Below, one piece after another: positions 1 through 11,075 of a stretch of 64,000 nt of DNA. A program made the translations under genes and the position numbers. Within the stretch, counting starts at the first letter, position 1; each line of letters opens with the position of its first letter. Source of the DNA: Linnemannia elongata. Lineage: Eukaryota > Mortierellomycota > Mortierellomycetes > Mortierellales > Mortierellaceae. Where the stretch lies: positions 1,612,001 through 1,676,000 of the forward strand of contig JAXBDG010000005.1 in the NCBI GenBank assembly GCA_036320915.1, given 5' to 3'. A model generated the notes under the pieces. The model was not told the DNA's origin. It ran no database searches and worked only from the letters and a program-made list of their open reading frames with translations.

Positions 1-2096
1 GGCACCAATGCTCCCTTGGAGCGCCCTTAGACCGATAAAAACCATGATCTCCATCCAGACGAATCGAGGGTTTTCACTCTCGTCTGTGGCTCCGTCTGAA
101 ACCTGCCTCAGCGCGCCGACGACCGTGGCAAGCTGCCGGGGCACAAGCACGTTGACTACGCGTCCGATCACCAGTAGAACCAGACAAAGGAGAATGTGGA
201 TCTGCAATTTGCGTGACTTGGATGGCCAGATATATGGGCGGAGGCGCTTGCAATGTCCGTAAAATTCCTTGAAGGTTGTGGGCCGCTTGTAGTCCTTTTG
301 TGCAGATGCTGGCTGTGCGCCTCCTAGTCTTGTTGCAGATTTGTTCTTTTTATCCTTCTTGTTGGGTGCTGTTGTACTTGCACCGACATGGCTGTCCTGA
401 ACTAGAGTGGCGTGACTTGATTGTGAAGATGGTGTGCGATCCTGAGTCAGATCTTGGAACCGTGAAGCTCGCGACTGGATTTCTTGAGCGAGTCCTAGGA
501 GGACGAGACCGATACTCTGAGCGAATCGTGCTATGGTGGTGATGCGATTGAGGGTAGCGAAAGGTTTGCCGAGGTAAAAGTCCGCTTCTGATCGGTGACA
601 AATCCAGAGTGAGAACGAGACGGTTGAGAGGATGAACGAACAGATCCAGAAGAGTCGCAGGGGATTTGAGAATCGAGAGCGGTTGCGTTCCTGGAATCCC
701 AGCCAAGTCTGTCCGACCCATGCCAGACAGCAACAAATGGGCGAGGCCAGGGTCCAGCCCAGTCCGCGCGATTGGAACGACAGATTACCTAAGAAGCGAT
801 GCAGCATGGAGGGGAAGAAAGAGAAGGCGGCAGCCATAAGGGCCGAGAGGATTAAAACTCCATCATGCGTCTTTGCATTGGATACTCCAAATGAATCTTT
901 TAATACTTTTTTTTGTTCCACAGAAAGGGAAGGGGAAAAGAGGGTGATTGAGTGGTGAGGGAGGGCACGGTTGTGCGTCATCGCGTAGTACCTCAAATGA
1001 GCATATTCTTTTATGGCCTTTTTTTTTTTTTTTTTTCCTTCCGTTCTTATTTTCAGCCTCCGACATCCATGTGTAATCGTACTGTGTGCATACAAAGAGC
1101 AAACTTACCCTCCTGCTTGATCAACAAGACCAAGACGGCAACCAGGTTTGAGATTGAGATTAGGAGGCCCAGAACGAGGGTGATCAGGACCAGGTGTGTT
1201 GTCCGAACAATGGCTCCGAGGGGCTGGTCACTCCATGGTCTCTGATCCGGCAATCGTATCCTCCCTATCAGTCACATCATGGGTCATATCATAATATCCG
1301 ACGGATCAGTACGATAGTAGAAGAAAAAAAAATACAATAAATCGAGGTTAGCGCATTGCCATCAAATTGTATTTGCCGTTCTTCTTGTTGTTGTTTCGGA
1401 CTTGTTACCAAGAAGGAGAGGAGGGGTAGACGAGGAGATGAGATGATGGCGAAGACAACAGGGATAGAGGATGAGAGAGTCCAAATCCTTTTTACCAGAC
1501 AAACAAACAAACAAATAACAAGAACAAGAAAACAAGAAAACAAAAGTATAGATGCAGGGATGCATGGAACAATCCTTTTCGGGAAAAGAAACGTAGGAGA
1601 GGACAAGGGGAAAGGGGAGGAAGGCAAAAGGGGGGTTGACCCATTGAAACTATCCCTTTGAACCAACCCAAGAAGACGAACAGAGAGGACAGTTCAAGAG
1701 TAGCAGACTGGTGCCAACTGGCCTGGGATGGAACAGATCTAACATCTCCAGCTCCCCAATCCGTTTCAACTTCAAGTTTATTTTTTTTGGTCTTTTTTTT
1801 CAGACTTGTGGAAATAAAGGGGACAGAGAAGTCAAAGGGGAAGTGGAACCTTATGCTCATTGCAATTGCGATCCGAATTGGAGCATTGCCAAGTAATGGG
1901 GGAGAAGGAGCGAAAAGGGGAGTCATAAATGACCAGGAGTATGGAATGACAAAAAAAAAAAAAAGGTGCCTGGGTTGTTGTTTGTTTGTTGTTGTTGTAG
2001 TTGCGCTTTACCTTGCTGGTACTTTTGTTGCCAGAGCGCATAGAGGCCAGTGACTGCAGAACAGGCTAGCAGGATCGGCCCTTCTAGAATGTCCAT
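1..2096 (-). CDS. HMT1/ABCB6-type ABC half-transporter, N-terminal part (cut by window edge)
   Basis: Three exons on the minus strand join in frame: 2096-2012, 1264-1109 and 896 to beyond base 1, with GT-AG introns. The start ATG at 2096 opens MDILEGPILLACSAVTG. The product begins with hydrophobic segments (a TMD0-like extension) and a hydrophilic linker rich in Ser, Lys and Ala. It then reads FKEFYGHCKRLRPYIWPSKS and a segment ending GRVVNVLVPRQLATVVGAL. That is the entry into the first ABC transmembrane domain as in the fission yeast vacuolar transporter Hmt1 and in ABCB6. These half-transporters move heavy-metal or phytochelatin/glutathione-type substrates across vacuolar or mitochondrial-type membranes. 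The ATP-binding domain lies outside the window, so family placement rests on the TMD0-linker-TMD1 region. Intron 1 is long (747 bp) and low in complexity. Family-level call is fairly secure; substrate is unknown. Confidence 0.72.
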
Positions 2097-3054
2097 GCAG
2101 GAATGTGTGTGTGTGTGTGTGTGTGGGTTGAAGCGTGAGTAAGCGAATGAATGAGAAAGTGAGAGATTAGAGGGTGAGGTGAAGTGAGGTGAGTCGAAAG
2201 GTGGAGCTGCAAGGTCAGAGTGGTTGCTGTATGCGGTGAGTCCGAAACAGAATAAAGAGAGGAGTCGAGAGGACCAGAGTTCGTTGAAAAGGGAAGGAGG
2301 TGAAGAAGAAAAGGGCGGAGGAGGTGAAAGGGGGCAAGAGGGGGGTAAGAGGGGAGAGGGGAGGCAGTGAGGGTGTGTGTGTGTGTGTACGATGATGTTG
2401 ATGGTAGTGGTGGACAGAAGAAAGAAAAGAAGAAAAGTGGAAACGAAGCATGAAAAAGAAAAAAGAAGAGAGGGAAGAAGATAAAAAAAAAAAAAAAAAA
2501 ATGGTTGCACCGACAGAAGAAGAAGAAAGGACCAACCAACCACCTCGACTGACCAACCAAATCATCCCTCTTGCCGCGACTAACATCCAGGCCGGATCGA
2601 TCCATCTCTCTCTCTCTCTCTCTCTATCTTGTCATGCCTGACTATGATATCATCACACACACTATAATTGTCAACCACTGCAGAAAAATAAGAAAAAAAG
2701 TGTTTGCTTTGCTGACCTCCTGTTGTTACACTCTCTCGCCTTTTCTTCGGTTCAGTCCGACCTGATGCCTAGAAGCCGCGTCCATCCTTCATCCAATAGA
2801 AAGCCTTTGCTGATCCCAAAAGTCCAAATCACTCTCCATCGCATCACGTGGACCGTGACCTCAGCAAAAACTTGCAGAACAATGCAAACCTCACACCCAA
2901 CGCGTTTTCCACACAATTCACACACTTCTTGTACATTCACGCCTTGTATAACTGCTTCGCCGTTTATTTTTTCAGTCCACTACACGCAAGATCATCACTC
3001 AAATCAACAACACCCAACCGAACTACACCCAACTAAAAGCAACTACTACAAGCA
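2097..3054. promoter_or_regulatory. divergent intergenic region between ABC transporter and cullin
   Basis: The two flanking genes are transcribed away from each other, so this ~960 bp must hold both promoters. It contains a (GT)n tract at about 2104-2125, a long purine-rich stretch (2250-2550), an A-run near 2485-2501, a (CT)n tract at 2606-2625, and a pyrimidine-rich leader just before the cullin ATG. No convincing coding segment is visible. Confidence 0.5.
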
Positions 3055-6000
3055 ATGTCACTCCGTCGAAAGAGGATCGACTTTGATACCGCATTCGATG
3101 AATTCAAGCGGGACCTGGTCAAGATGTTTGACTTTTCAGGAACTGGCTCTGTCTCCGGCATGGGCATGTACCAGTAGGTGTTAATTGTATTTTCTTTTTG
3201 ACTTGAAGCTATGTGTCTAGATACGTCGTTGCTACCGTTTCTGACGATGGTTGTAGCTTTGGTTGAAATGGCTTCAGACTCACTCACTCACTCACTCACC
3301 GTTCATTCTTAACTCATTCATAGGCTTGTGTACGATATCTGTAATGCTGTGCCCCGACCATTTTTCGAGAAATTGTATTGCGCAATCGCTGAATTTCTGT
3401 GTGAATATGCTGCAGGAGTGCGAATGGTAAGAACGGAGGCCCCACACCGACCCCTTCTGTTTATTTTCGTCCTTGGGAATGGCTTATGTTGTATATCACA
3501 GTCTGCTCACTAATGACACTGTTGTCTTTCTTCTAACAAAACAAGGCCATTTTGAGTCACGACGAGGTTGTGCCCATTTATGCCGTCTACTGGAAAAAGT
3601 ACTCTATCGCCACCGGCTATCTCAATGCTATTTGTGAATATTTAAACGGGCGGATCGTCAACCAGCGCCGGGTTCCGGGTGTGAGCGAGAGGCGGCTGTT
3701 TGTCGGCACAACCAACTATCCTCGCCAGGACGTGCAGGCTGTAAGTGCTCTAACCACACGATACCTTTTTGCCTATACTGGTGAACAATTCATTTTACAA
3801 AGGCTACGGCACTCGTTTGCCCCCGCTGTGCTGCCAACTTCAAACTCACAGACTCTCACTTGTTTGTTTCTTCTTAGCTCGCCAACCAAATCTGGAGAGA
3901 CCATGTCATTCTGGAAATCAAGCACCGCAAACACAACAGGATCCTCTATCAGATTTTTGAAACGATTCGTCAGGATCGTGAGGGGCAACCAGTCAACTAT
4001 TCGGTCGTTCAGGAGGCGATTCTGTCGCTTGGTAAAGAGCACCATCATAAAGAAAATACGGGACCATTGAGCCCTTGGATCAGCATGCTTGTGAGAGATC
4101 CCAAATTGCTTACACCCCCCTTTCTTTCATCTCCTGCAAACATTTAGTCGCTCTGAACTCAAGGACGGATCAGCCCCTGGAACTATATATCGAGGAGTTC
4201 GAAACACCATACATTGCCCAGATCAAGGCATACTACGGACAGGAGAGCAGCATCAAACTATCCACTTGTTCCATATCTCAATACATGAGGTCGGCTATCG
4301 AGAGACTCGCCCAGGAAGGCATCCGCAACAGCCGCTACTGCCATGCAACATCGCATGCACGGGTATGCACACTAAAACATCTTCTTTCCGAGCTCTGGAT
4401 CAACTCTTTCTATTCATGTCTAACGACAACTTCCCTCACCATTTTTGTTGGCGTTATAGATTATTCAAGAATGCGAGACCCAGTACATTTCCAACCACAG
4501 GACTAGCATTCAGACAGAGTTTGAGAGGATGATTGCCAATGAGAGGACAGAAGGTAGGCGATGTATGAAACTTAACTGACAATACAGGACTTTACTTTGC
4601 TATGACGACTTGATATCTAACCACTATCGACGGATTAGACTGCAACATGGCGTATGCGTTACTGTCCAGGATAGAGGATGGCATCACCCCTTTGCTGTGG
4701 TCTTTTGAAAAGTACATTACGACTGTTGGAAAGGACATTATTCTTAACCTGGGCACCAGCATCACCAAGGTACTTTCATTATTCTCAGCCTAAACTAAGG
4801 ATGATCGAAGACACACTACATGTACTTACAGGTACATAATCGCATTGCATAGGATCCACGCGAGTATGTTGAAAGGTTGATTGACTTGCATACGAAGTAC
4901 ACCCAGATCTGCTCTAAGGTCTTCAAGAACGATGCGGCGTTTGTTGCGGCAGTGGACAAGGCATTCAGGACTATTGTGAACGACACTGCAACCAACACTG
5001 CTGCTCGCTCACCCGAGGTCATTGCACGATACACCGATACAATGCTCAGGAAGAAGCAAAAAACTGGACTTTCAGAATCAGAGATTGAAGACAAACTATC
5101 TCGAGTGGTACGTCCAGCTTTACGGGATATATGATGCATCTTAGTTTTAGCGTTCGACAAATGAGAAAACCTTTAACTAACGTACTAACTCTGCTCTATC
5201 ACTGCGGCTTACAAGGTCATTTTGTTCAAGTACATCGATGACAAGGATCTCTTCCAAAAGTTTTATTCTCGTGTGCTTGCCAAGCGTCTGATCTTTGACT
5301 CTTCCCTTTCAGCAGAAGCAGAGGCCAGTATGATCTCACGCCTCAAGGTGAGAACAAGCTTCAGGTTTCCGTAGCATTTTCATTCGGAACAAACTCAGGA
5401 GCTTAACACCAACTGCTTTCATTGCTATGTTCATTAGAGTGCTTGTGGAGTGGAGTACACCTCCAAACTTCAGAGGATGTTCACTGATATGACTATCAGC
5501 ACAGACTTGAACACAGGATTCAAGGACTGGCTTCAAGGGAACGATTACAGTAACGGACGTACGTATACTGGCCCATTCTGCAGGCGACATCCCATATTTT
5601 GGTGGCAAACGTTAACCACTTACGATGGCGCGAGGACTAAACATGCTTGTTCGATTGTGTTTTTTGTCGCTTCTAGTCGACTTTAGCATTTTGGTGCTCA
5701 CTGCAGGATCTTGGCCAGTGAACTCGACCCAACCCTTGGAATTTCAGTGCCCTGCAGAGCTGGAGAAGAGCATTACCAACTTTACAACATTTTACGACAA
5801 CCGGCACAGTGGACGGAAGCTGAGCTGGTTCTGGCATTGGTGCAGAGGTAAGTTGACCCTTACAGTACTATCGGCCTGTATTAGACTTGTAAGTTACGCC
5901 ATTAACACCTTGCTTTGGCTTTCTTTGTGTATTCATAGCGGATGTGAGAGTTAATTACCTTGACAAACGTTACGAACTGTCTCTTTCGCTCTACCAATTT

Positions 6001-6492
6001 GCGGTTTTGGCAGTGTTCAATGCAGGCGATTCATTTACAGTGGCAGAGATTCGGGAACAGACAAAGCTGATAGAGTTTGAGTTACTCCGTGTGGTCAAGT
6101 CACTGGTGGAAGCAAGTTTGTTGATCCAGGGTAACCCAGATTCCAACTTGGAGCTGTCGTCGGTATTGCGACTCAACATGGCATTTTCGAACAAGCGGAC
6201 GAAACTCAAGATTAGCGGAGGCCTTCAGGCGGATACACCTCAAGAGACGACGGCGACGATCAAAGCGGTGGATGAGGACCGGCGACTGTGTATCCAGGCG
6301 TCGATTGTCAGGATTATGAAGTCGCGTCGGGTGCTTTCTCACATGCAACTGGTTCAGGAGGTGATTGAGCAGTGCAAGACGCGGTTTGCACCGAATGTGC
6401 CTATGATCAAGAAGTGCATCGAGCAGCTGTTGGACAAGCAGTATATTGAACGAGCGGAGAACAGTTTGGACCGATACGTCTATGTCACCTAA
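3055..6492 (+). CDS. CUL2: cullin, CUL2-like scaffold of a cullin-RING ubiquitin ligase
   Basis: Twelve exons join in frame: 3055-3173, 3324-3426, 3546-3740, 3878-4031, 4148-4362, 4460-4553, 4639-4769, 4853-5107, 5216-5347, 5438-5558, 5677-5847 and 5939-6492. They give 747 residues, the usual cullin length. The N-terminal half is the helical cullin-repeat stalk that binds adaptor and substrate receptor. The C-terminal half carries the cullin-homology signatures [20 protein letters not shown] and HSGRKL that bind the RBX RING protein. Near the C-terminus the neddylation site sits in [13 protein letters not shown], and the protein ends with [16 protein letters not shown]. The [11 protein letters not shown] start, the DTPQET segment and the tail resemble animal CUL2 more than CUL1 or CUL3, but CUL1-clade membership cannot be excluded without a tree. 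All introns are GT-AG. It shares a promoter region with the divergent ABC transporter. Confidence 0.93.
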
Positions 6493-7855
6493 GAACGACA
6501 TTGCTATGTCTTTTTGTTTGTGTTTTTAATCTTTAACGATAAGAGGGATATGGCGACAATAAATGGTTGTGTAGCTGTAGTAGTGTAGAAGGAAAGTCGC
6601 TTACAACGATTAAAGCCGACGAAAAGAACAGAAGTTGCACAGACAATTTTTTTTTACATGGGCTGCACAGGCGTTTGGCTTGCTGGCTCAGGAAGGGACG
6701 CGTTTGCAAAAATGTTGGGGTTGAGGGGAGGAATAGGAATTGCAAACAAGGTTTGAGCCATTCAGGTCGAGAGCCGGTTTTCGTGGTTTCCTTCTCCACA
6801 AACCAACATGCGGATCGGAGAGAGAAAAAAGCATTCCACAGTGCACATGTAGGGCCAGGGTCATTGACATTGACCCTGCTGCTTCACATTGAACTGTAGA
6901 CACATAGAAAGAAAGTGCTTCTCTACTTTGACAGGTTCGACTGAACAGGGAAGAAAAGAAAATGTCGTCAACTCCTTTTTATGTGTTGCTTTGCAGAGAC
7001 AATTAGCGAAATACCTGATTGTCAAGAACGCACTGTTGAAGCAAACAGCATAGTTGTCTTGGCGAAGTTATTATACACTTCACTTTGGAGTGCACATCTT
7101 GGCCTTTATAAAAGCGTCCATACTTGAATGGAAACGACTCTGCAGCATAAAGTGAAAAAGAAGCAGCGACGACCGTTGGCTCATGGATAATATGGGAAGA
7201 GGAGGAAGAGAAGGCTCGAGCCCCTTCCAGGACGAAACGAAATCTCCACAGTTTTTTTGGTCGTAGGAGGAGCACATGTGGAGAGTACAGAGGGTATGTA
7301 GGTGGGACGCGATGAATGACTGTAGTTGTATGTCCGTCTGACCTGCTGTCTTGTGTATCCAATTGTCCAATTGTCGTGGTCGGTCTTAAAGTGCCACGCC
7401 CCGCCCTGTCTGTGTGTTCTCCGTAGATGAGTCCGTGAGTTCACAAGGAAGGAGAGCTGGCTGACTGGCTGACCTTGGATTGGATCTGTTCTTTCTTTTT
7501 TGTTTCAAGGACAAGTAGGAAAGGGCGGTTCGTCTTTTTCTGAAAGTGAAAAGTGGAAACAACAAAAAAAGAAGAAAAGAGAGGAACAGGGATTCACAAA
7601 CAGCTGGGATTCGGCTCGGCAATCACTTTTCTTTTTCTTTTTATTTTCATTCGCCAAGAAGGATCATTTCACATCACACCCTTCTTCTCTTTGCCCCATT
7701 CATTCTTTCTTCTTCTTCTTCTTCATTATTCTTGTCGTTTCTTTTCCTTCTCTCCATCCCTTCTTTCTTCATTGCGCATTCTCTCTTCTCCAATAGGCAA
7801 ACCCTCCCCCCTCACTTTCATTCCCTCCTGTCACACCCCACTCACTCCACCCATC
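6493..7855. other. intergenic: cullin 3' end and TMEM135-like gene promoter/leader
   Basis: About 1.36 kb without a supportable gene. The first few hundred bases are AT-rich and should hold the cullin 3' UTR. From about 7610 the plus strand is strongly pyrimidine-rich (TTCTTCTTC and CCCTCC runs) up to the ATG at 7856, as in leaders of other genes in this window. The open frame beginning near 7553 runs through this leader and is in frame with the gene, but it encodes only low-complexity sequence. Confidence 0.5.
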
Positions 7856-10647
7856 ATGTCCCATCCCGACCACAACGGCTCCTCTTCACCCTCCGACACC
7901 ACAGAACAACCTTCCTCCACACCTGAACAGATCAATACAACCTCAGCCCCAATCGTTCAAGACACTTCCCTCACATCCTCTTATGTATCCTTGAACAACG
8001 ACGATGCCAATTCTCCATCTTCAATCGCCTCTTCAACCTACAGTGCCTCTGATGTCGATAGTCCCATCATGACCAAGGCCTCCCTCCCTCGCAAATCCAC
8101 AACTAACAGCACCAACAACACTACCAACAAGAGCAACAACAACCATGGCTCGACCTCGGCCTTGTCTTCCTCGGATGAAAAGTCCGGATCGACCCACAAA
8201 CATGGATGGCCCAATGGCAAGCGTCCTCGCGGCTTCCGTACAAAGGAGGGCAAGGAGGCTGCCGAGAAGAGCAAAAACTACAAGACGGGTGTCTCGATCC
8301 CCCATCTTTCTGCTCGCTGCAACACCTTTGAGGGAGTCTTGAAGCACTCCATCCTTGGAGCGATTCGTAAGTGTGGTTTTATCTGTCGGTTCGAGAGGAG
8401 TCGGATGCAACAATTGATCTGTGGCTTTAGCTCAAACCGATTGAATGATGTTGTCATCAAAAGAAGGAGCATAATCGATTCTTACTCTGTCTTGTTCCTC
8501 CCTCCCAATCCTTGTAGGATCCGGCGGAGTCAGTTATGGAATGAAGGCCATGGTCAACCTCTGTTTGGGCATGCTCAAGTTGATGAAGGGAAAGTATGTA
8601 TCACAAAAACGGATTCACATCCCATGCACAGGAATGAACGTACAGCGTCGATCGACCATAACAAATGAACATATTGGCGGACTTTTGGTTTGTGGTAGAC
8701 CTATTTACTAACAAAAAAACCTTGCTCATTACACCTGTCTCTCTGCCCACTTCTTTGTAGAGGATCGTTTGGAGAAATCTTCAAGGAGTCTTTCTTTGGC
8801 GCTGATGCCATCCGTTTCGGATCGTTCTTTGGTGTCTTTTCGTTCCTCTGGAAGTTTGTCAATAATGGACTGAAGCTCTACCGTGGCAAGGATGACCGTC
8901 TCAACGGAGCCGTTGCTGGTAATTTTTTCTTTTGTCAAACCATCTTCCTTTTCCCTTTTAAGCACTTCGCCCAGCCATGACTCACTCTCTCAATCCACAA
9001 CCACCTACAACCATCGGGCTTCTTTATTTCAGAAAAACTAACAAATGGACTCTTCTACTGTTTCTTCTCTTCTACCTCATTGTCACAGGCGCCATTGCCG
9101 GTCTTGCCATCCTGATTGAGAGTCATGAACGCAGAGTCACTTTCGCACAGCAAATGCTTATTCGGTACGATAACGGAAATCCTTGTCCTCCCTTGTTTCC
9201 AACCCACGGACTGTAACTTGACTGGTCCATGCTCCACCGACATGTCCCTCTGGGCATTTTTGGTCAATTTCGATGACAAATCGTGAATTGGTTATAGATT
9301 TTCAAATAAGCTAACTCTTCTTCTTGTCTTGTGTTTTTTCTTCCTTTCCATCTCGCTGTAACTTCATCCTCGACTGCCTTTATCAACCAACAAACAATAA
9401 CAGTGCGGGACAGGGAGTGTACAATGCAGGAAAGCACCGTGGATTGTTCTCGTTCCGTCATGGTGATGCTGCACTCTTTGCCCTTGCATGCGGCCAAGTC
9501 ATGTATGCCTACACTGTAAGTCCGGGACACGGGAAGAAAAAAAAGCAGATAGCCAGTTGCCAATTTCGTACTTAACTCCGTACCAAGACCTTCATCTGAC
9601 CAATGTTATTTGAACCCGATTTAATTGGCTCACACGCGATTGTTACTAGATGCAACCCGAGTCGATTCCACCAGAGTACCTCAAGTTCATGATCAACACT
9701 GCGCGTGTCCCTCCCGAGGCTCTAGCATTCAACCGTGCTCGTGTGCGTGGATTCCCAGTCGACGTGAATCAGGTCCAGGCGTTGGTCCAGCGGTTCAAGC
9801 CCACGGCCAAATCGGTCGAGACGGTCTCTAAATTGACCGAGTACACCGACCTGATCCCCTGTGCGGTGCTTCACCCTTCGTATGACTCCTGCAAAGTCAA
9901 CAATGCTGAGCGTTTTGTCCAGGTCACCAAAAACATTCTCCCCGTCTATGCGACCCTCAACTTTGTGCCCCTCCTCGTCCTCCGCATGAAGCGACTCATG
10001 GCTGAGTAGGTTTCATTAGTCCTTTTTTTTTTTGTTCTCGTACTCAAAATGTAACCTTCGGGATGGATACTAACTTTTGCTTTTTTTTTATCTCGTTTCC
10101 CTTTTGTGTAGCCCTGTGAATGTGTTCTCAAAGACTTCGTTTAATACCCTCCGGTCCTCAGTCTTCCTCGCAGTCTTTGTCGTCCTGTACCAATCCCAGA
10201 TTTGTGGGCACCGCAACCTGTTCAAGAACGGGTGGATCCAATCCAACAACAAGTACATTTACTGGCTTTTTGGTGTAACCTGCTCAGGAACCGCTATTAT
10301 GGTTGAACAGGAGAGCCGGAGAGCCGAACTGGCAATGTATGTCCTCCCTAAGGCAGCCGAGTCGTTGTACAAGATTCTGTACCAGAAGAACTGGATCAAG
10401 GGTGTCAAGCACTGGGAGGTCATGATGTTCTCTTTTGCCATGTCGCTTATCATGGTAAGTCACCCGTGCTTTTTTTTGTTTTAACCTTTGTGGTGCTGTA
10501 ATCGCGTGCGGTTTTGATTACTTTTTTGGCGATGAAACTAACACTACCAATCTTTTTCTCATTATATAGTCCTTCTACCAGCAAGAGGAGCAAGTTCTGT
10601 CGCCTTTTGTCACAAAGTTGATCTACCACATTCTTGGAAGAAACTAA
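7856..10647 (+). CDS. TMEM135-like multi-pass membrane protein
   Basis: Eight exons join in frame: 7856-8366, 8518-8593, 8761-8918, 9089-9164, 9404-9515, 9650-10005, 10112-10454 and 10570-10647. They give 569 residues. The first ~135 residues are Ser/Thr/Asn-rich and probably disordered; a basic stretch (KRPRGFRTKEGKEAAEKSK) follows. The rest aligns by eye with the C-terminal half of animal TMEM135. That includes GAVAGAIAGLAILIESHERR (the poly-Gly membrane segment), a short linker, then FSFRHGDAALFALACGQVMY and PPEYLKFM. TMEM135 proteins sit in peroxisomal/mitochondrial-associated membranes and affect lipid and mitochondrial homeostasis; the fungal role is unknown. ATG 7856 was chosen because upstream in-frame sequence is low-complexity leader. 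Exon 4 to 5 joining is supported by continuity with the family. The tail ends FVTKLIYHILGRN. Confidence 0.85.
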
Positions 10648-10873
10648 GCATATTTAACCATCGTTCTTTTCGCGTCAATGTCATCTCGCTTGACATGCAT
10701 ATACCATCCTCATTGAACCCCCCCCCCCCCTTCATCCCACATTAAAAGTAGTTTCCTTTTTTGCTTTGCTTTTATATTGCGATTTTTTCATTTTCTGTGT
10801 AGTGTAAAATGCGGCAAAAGAGCCATGGTGTACAGAGTGAGTGGATGTGTAAAGATGTGTAAAGATGTGTAAA

Positions 10874-10969
10874 GATGTGTATGGATTTGTGTGTAATGAA
10901 AAATGAGCTAGAAAGAGAAACGATGTGTATGGATTTGTGTGTAATGAAAAATGAGCTAGAAAGAGAAAC
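10874..10969. repeat. 48-bp tandem duplication in the 3' intergenic region
   Basis: Two consecutive copies of a 48-bp unit beginning GATGTGTATGG and ending AGAGAAAC lie at 10874-10921 and 10922-10969, with no differences seen. Just upstream is a short run of GTAAAGAT units. The interval 10648-11075 separates two convergent genes (TMEM135-like and GATA factor). It should hold their 3' UTRs, with a C-run near 10719-10730. Confidence 0.9.
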
Positions 10970-11075
10970 GAAAGAGAGTGATATGTACAAAATGTATGCC
11001 GTAGAAGAGAAAAAAAAAGGAGTGAAATGTTGTCAGTCAAGCTGTATAAGGGAACCGCCACCTTTGCGGTCTCCC

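Noticed and set aside
8977..9216. Open frame giving a hydrophobic stretch FLLFYLIVTGAIAGLAILIE before exon 4 of the TMEM135-like gene
   Set aside because: The upstream part is intronic: a good donor at 8919 and acceptor at 9088 restore the family's continuous segment VAGAIAGLAILIE.
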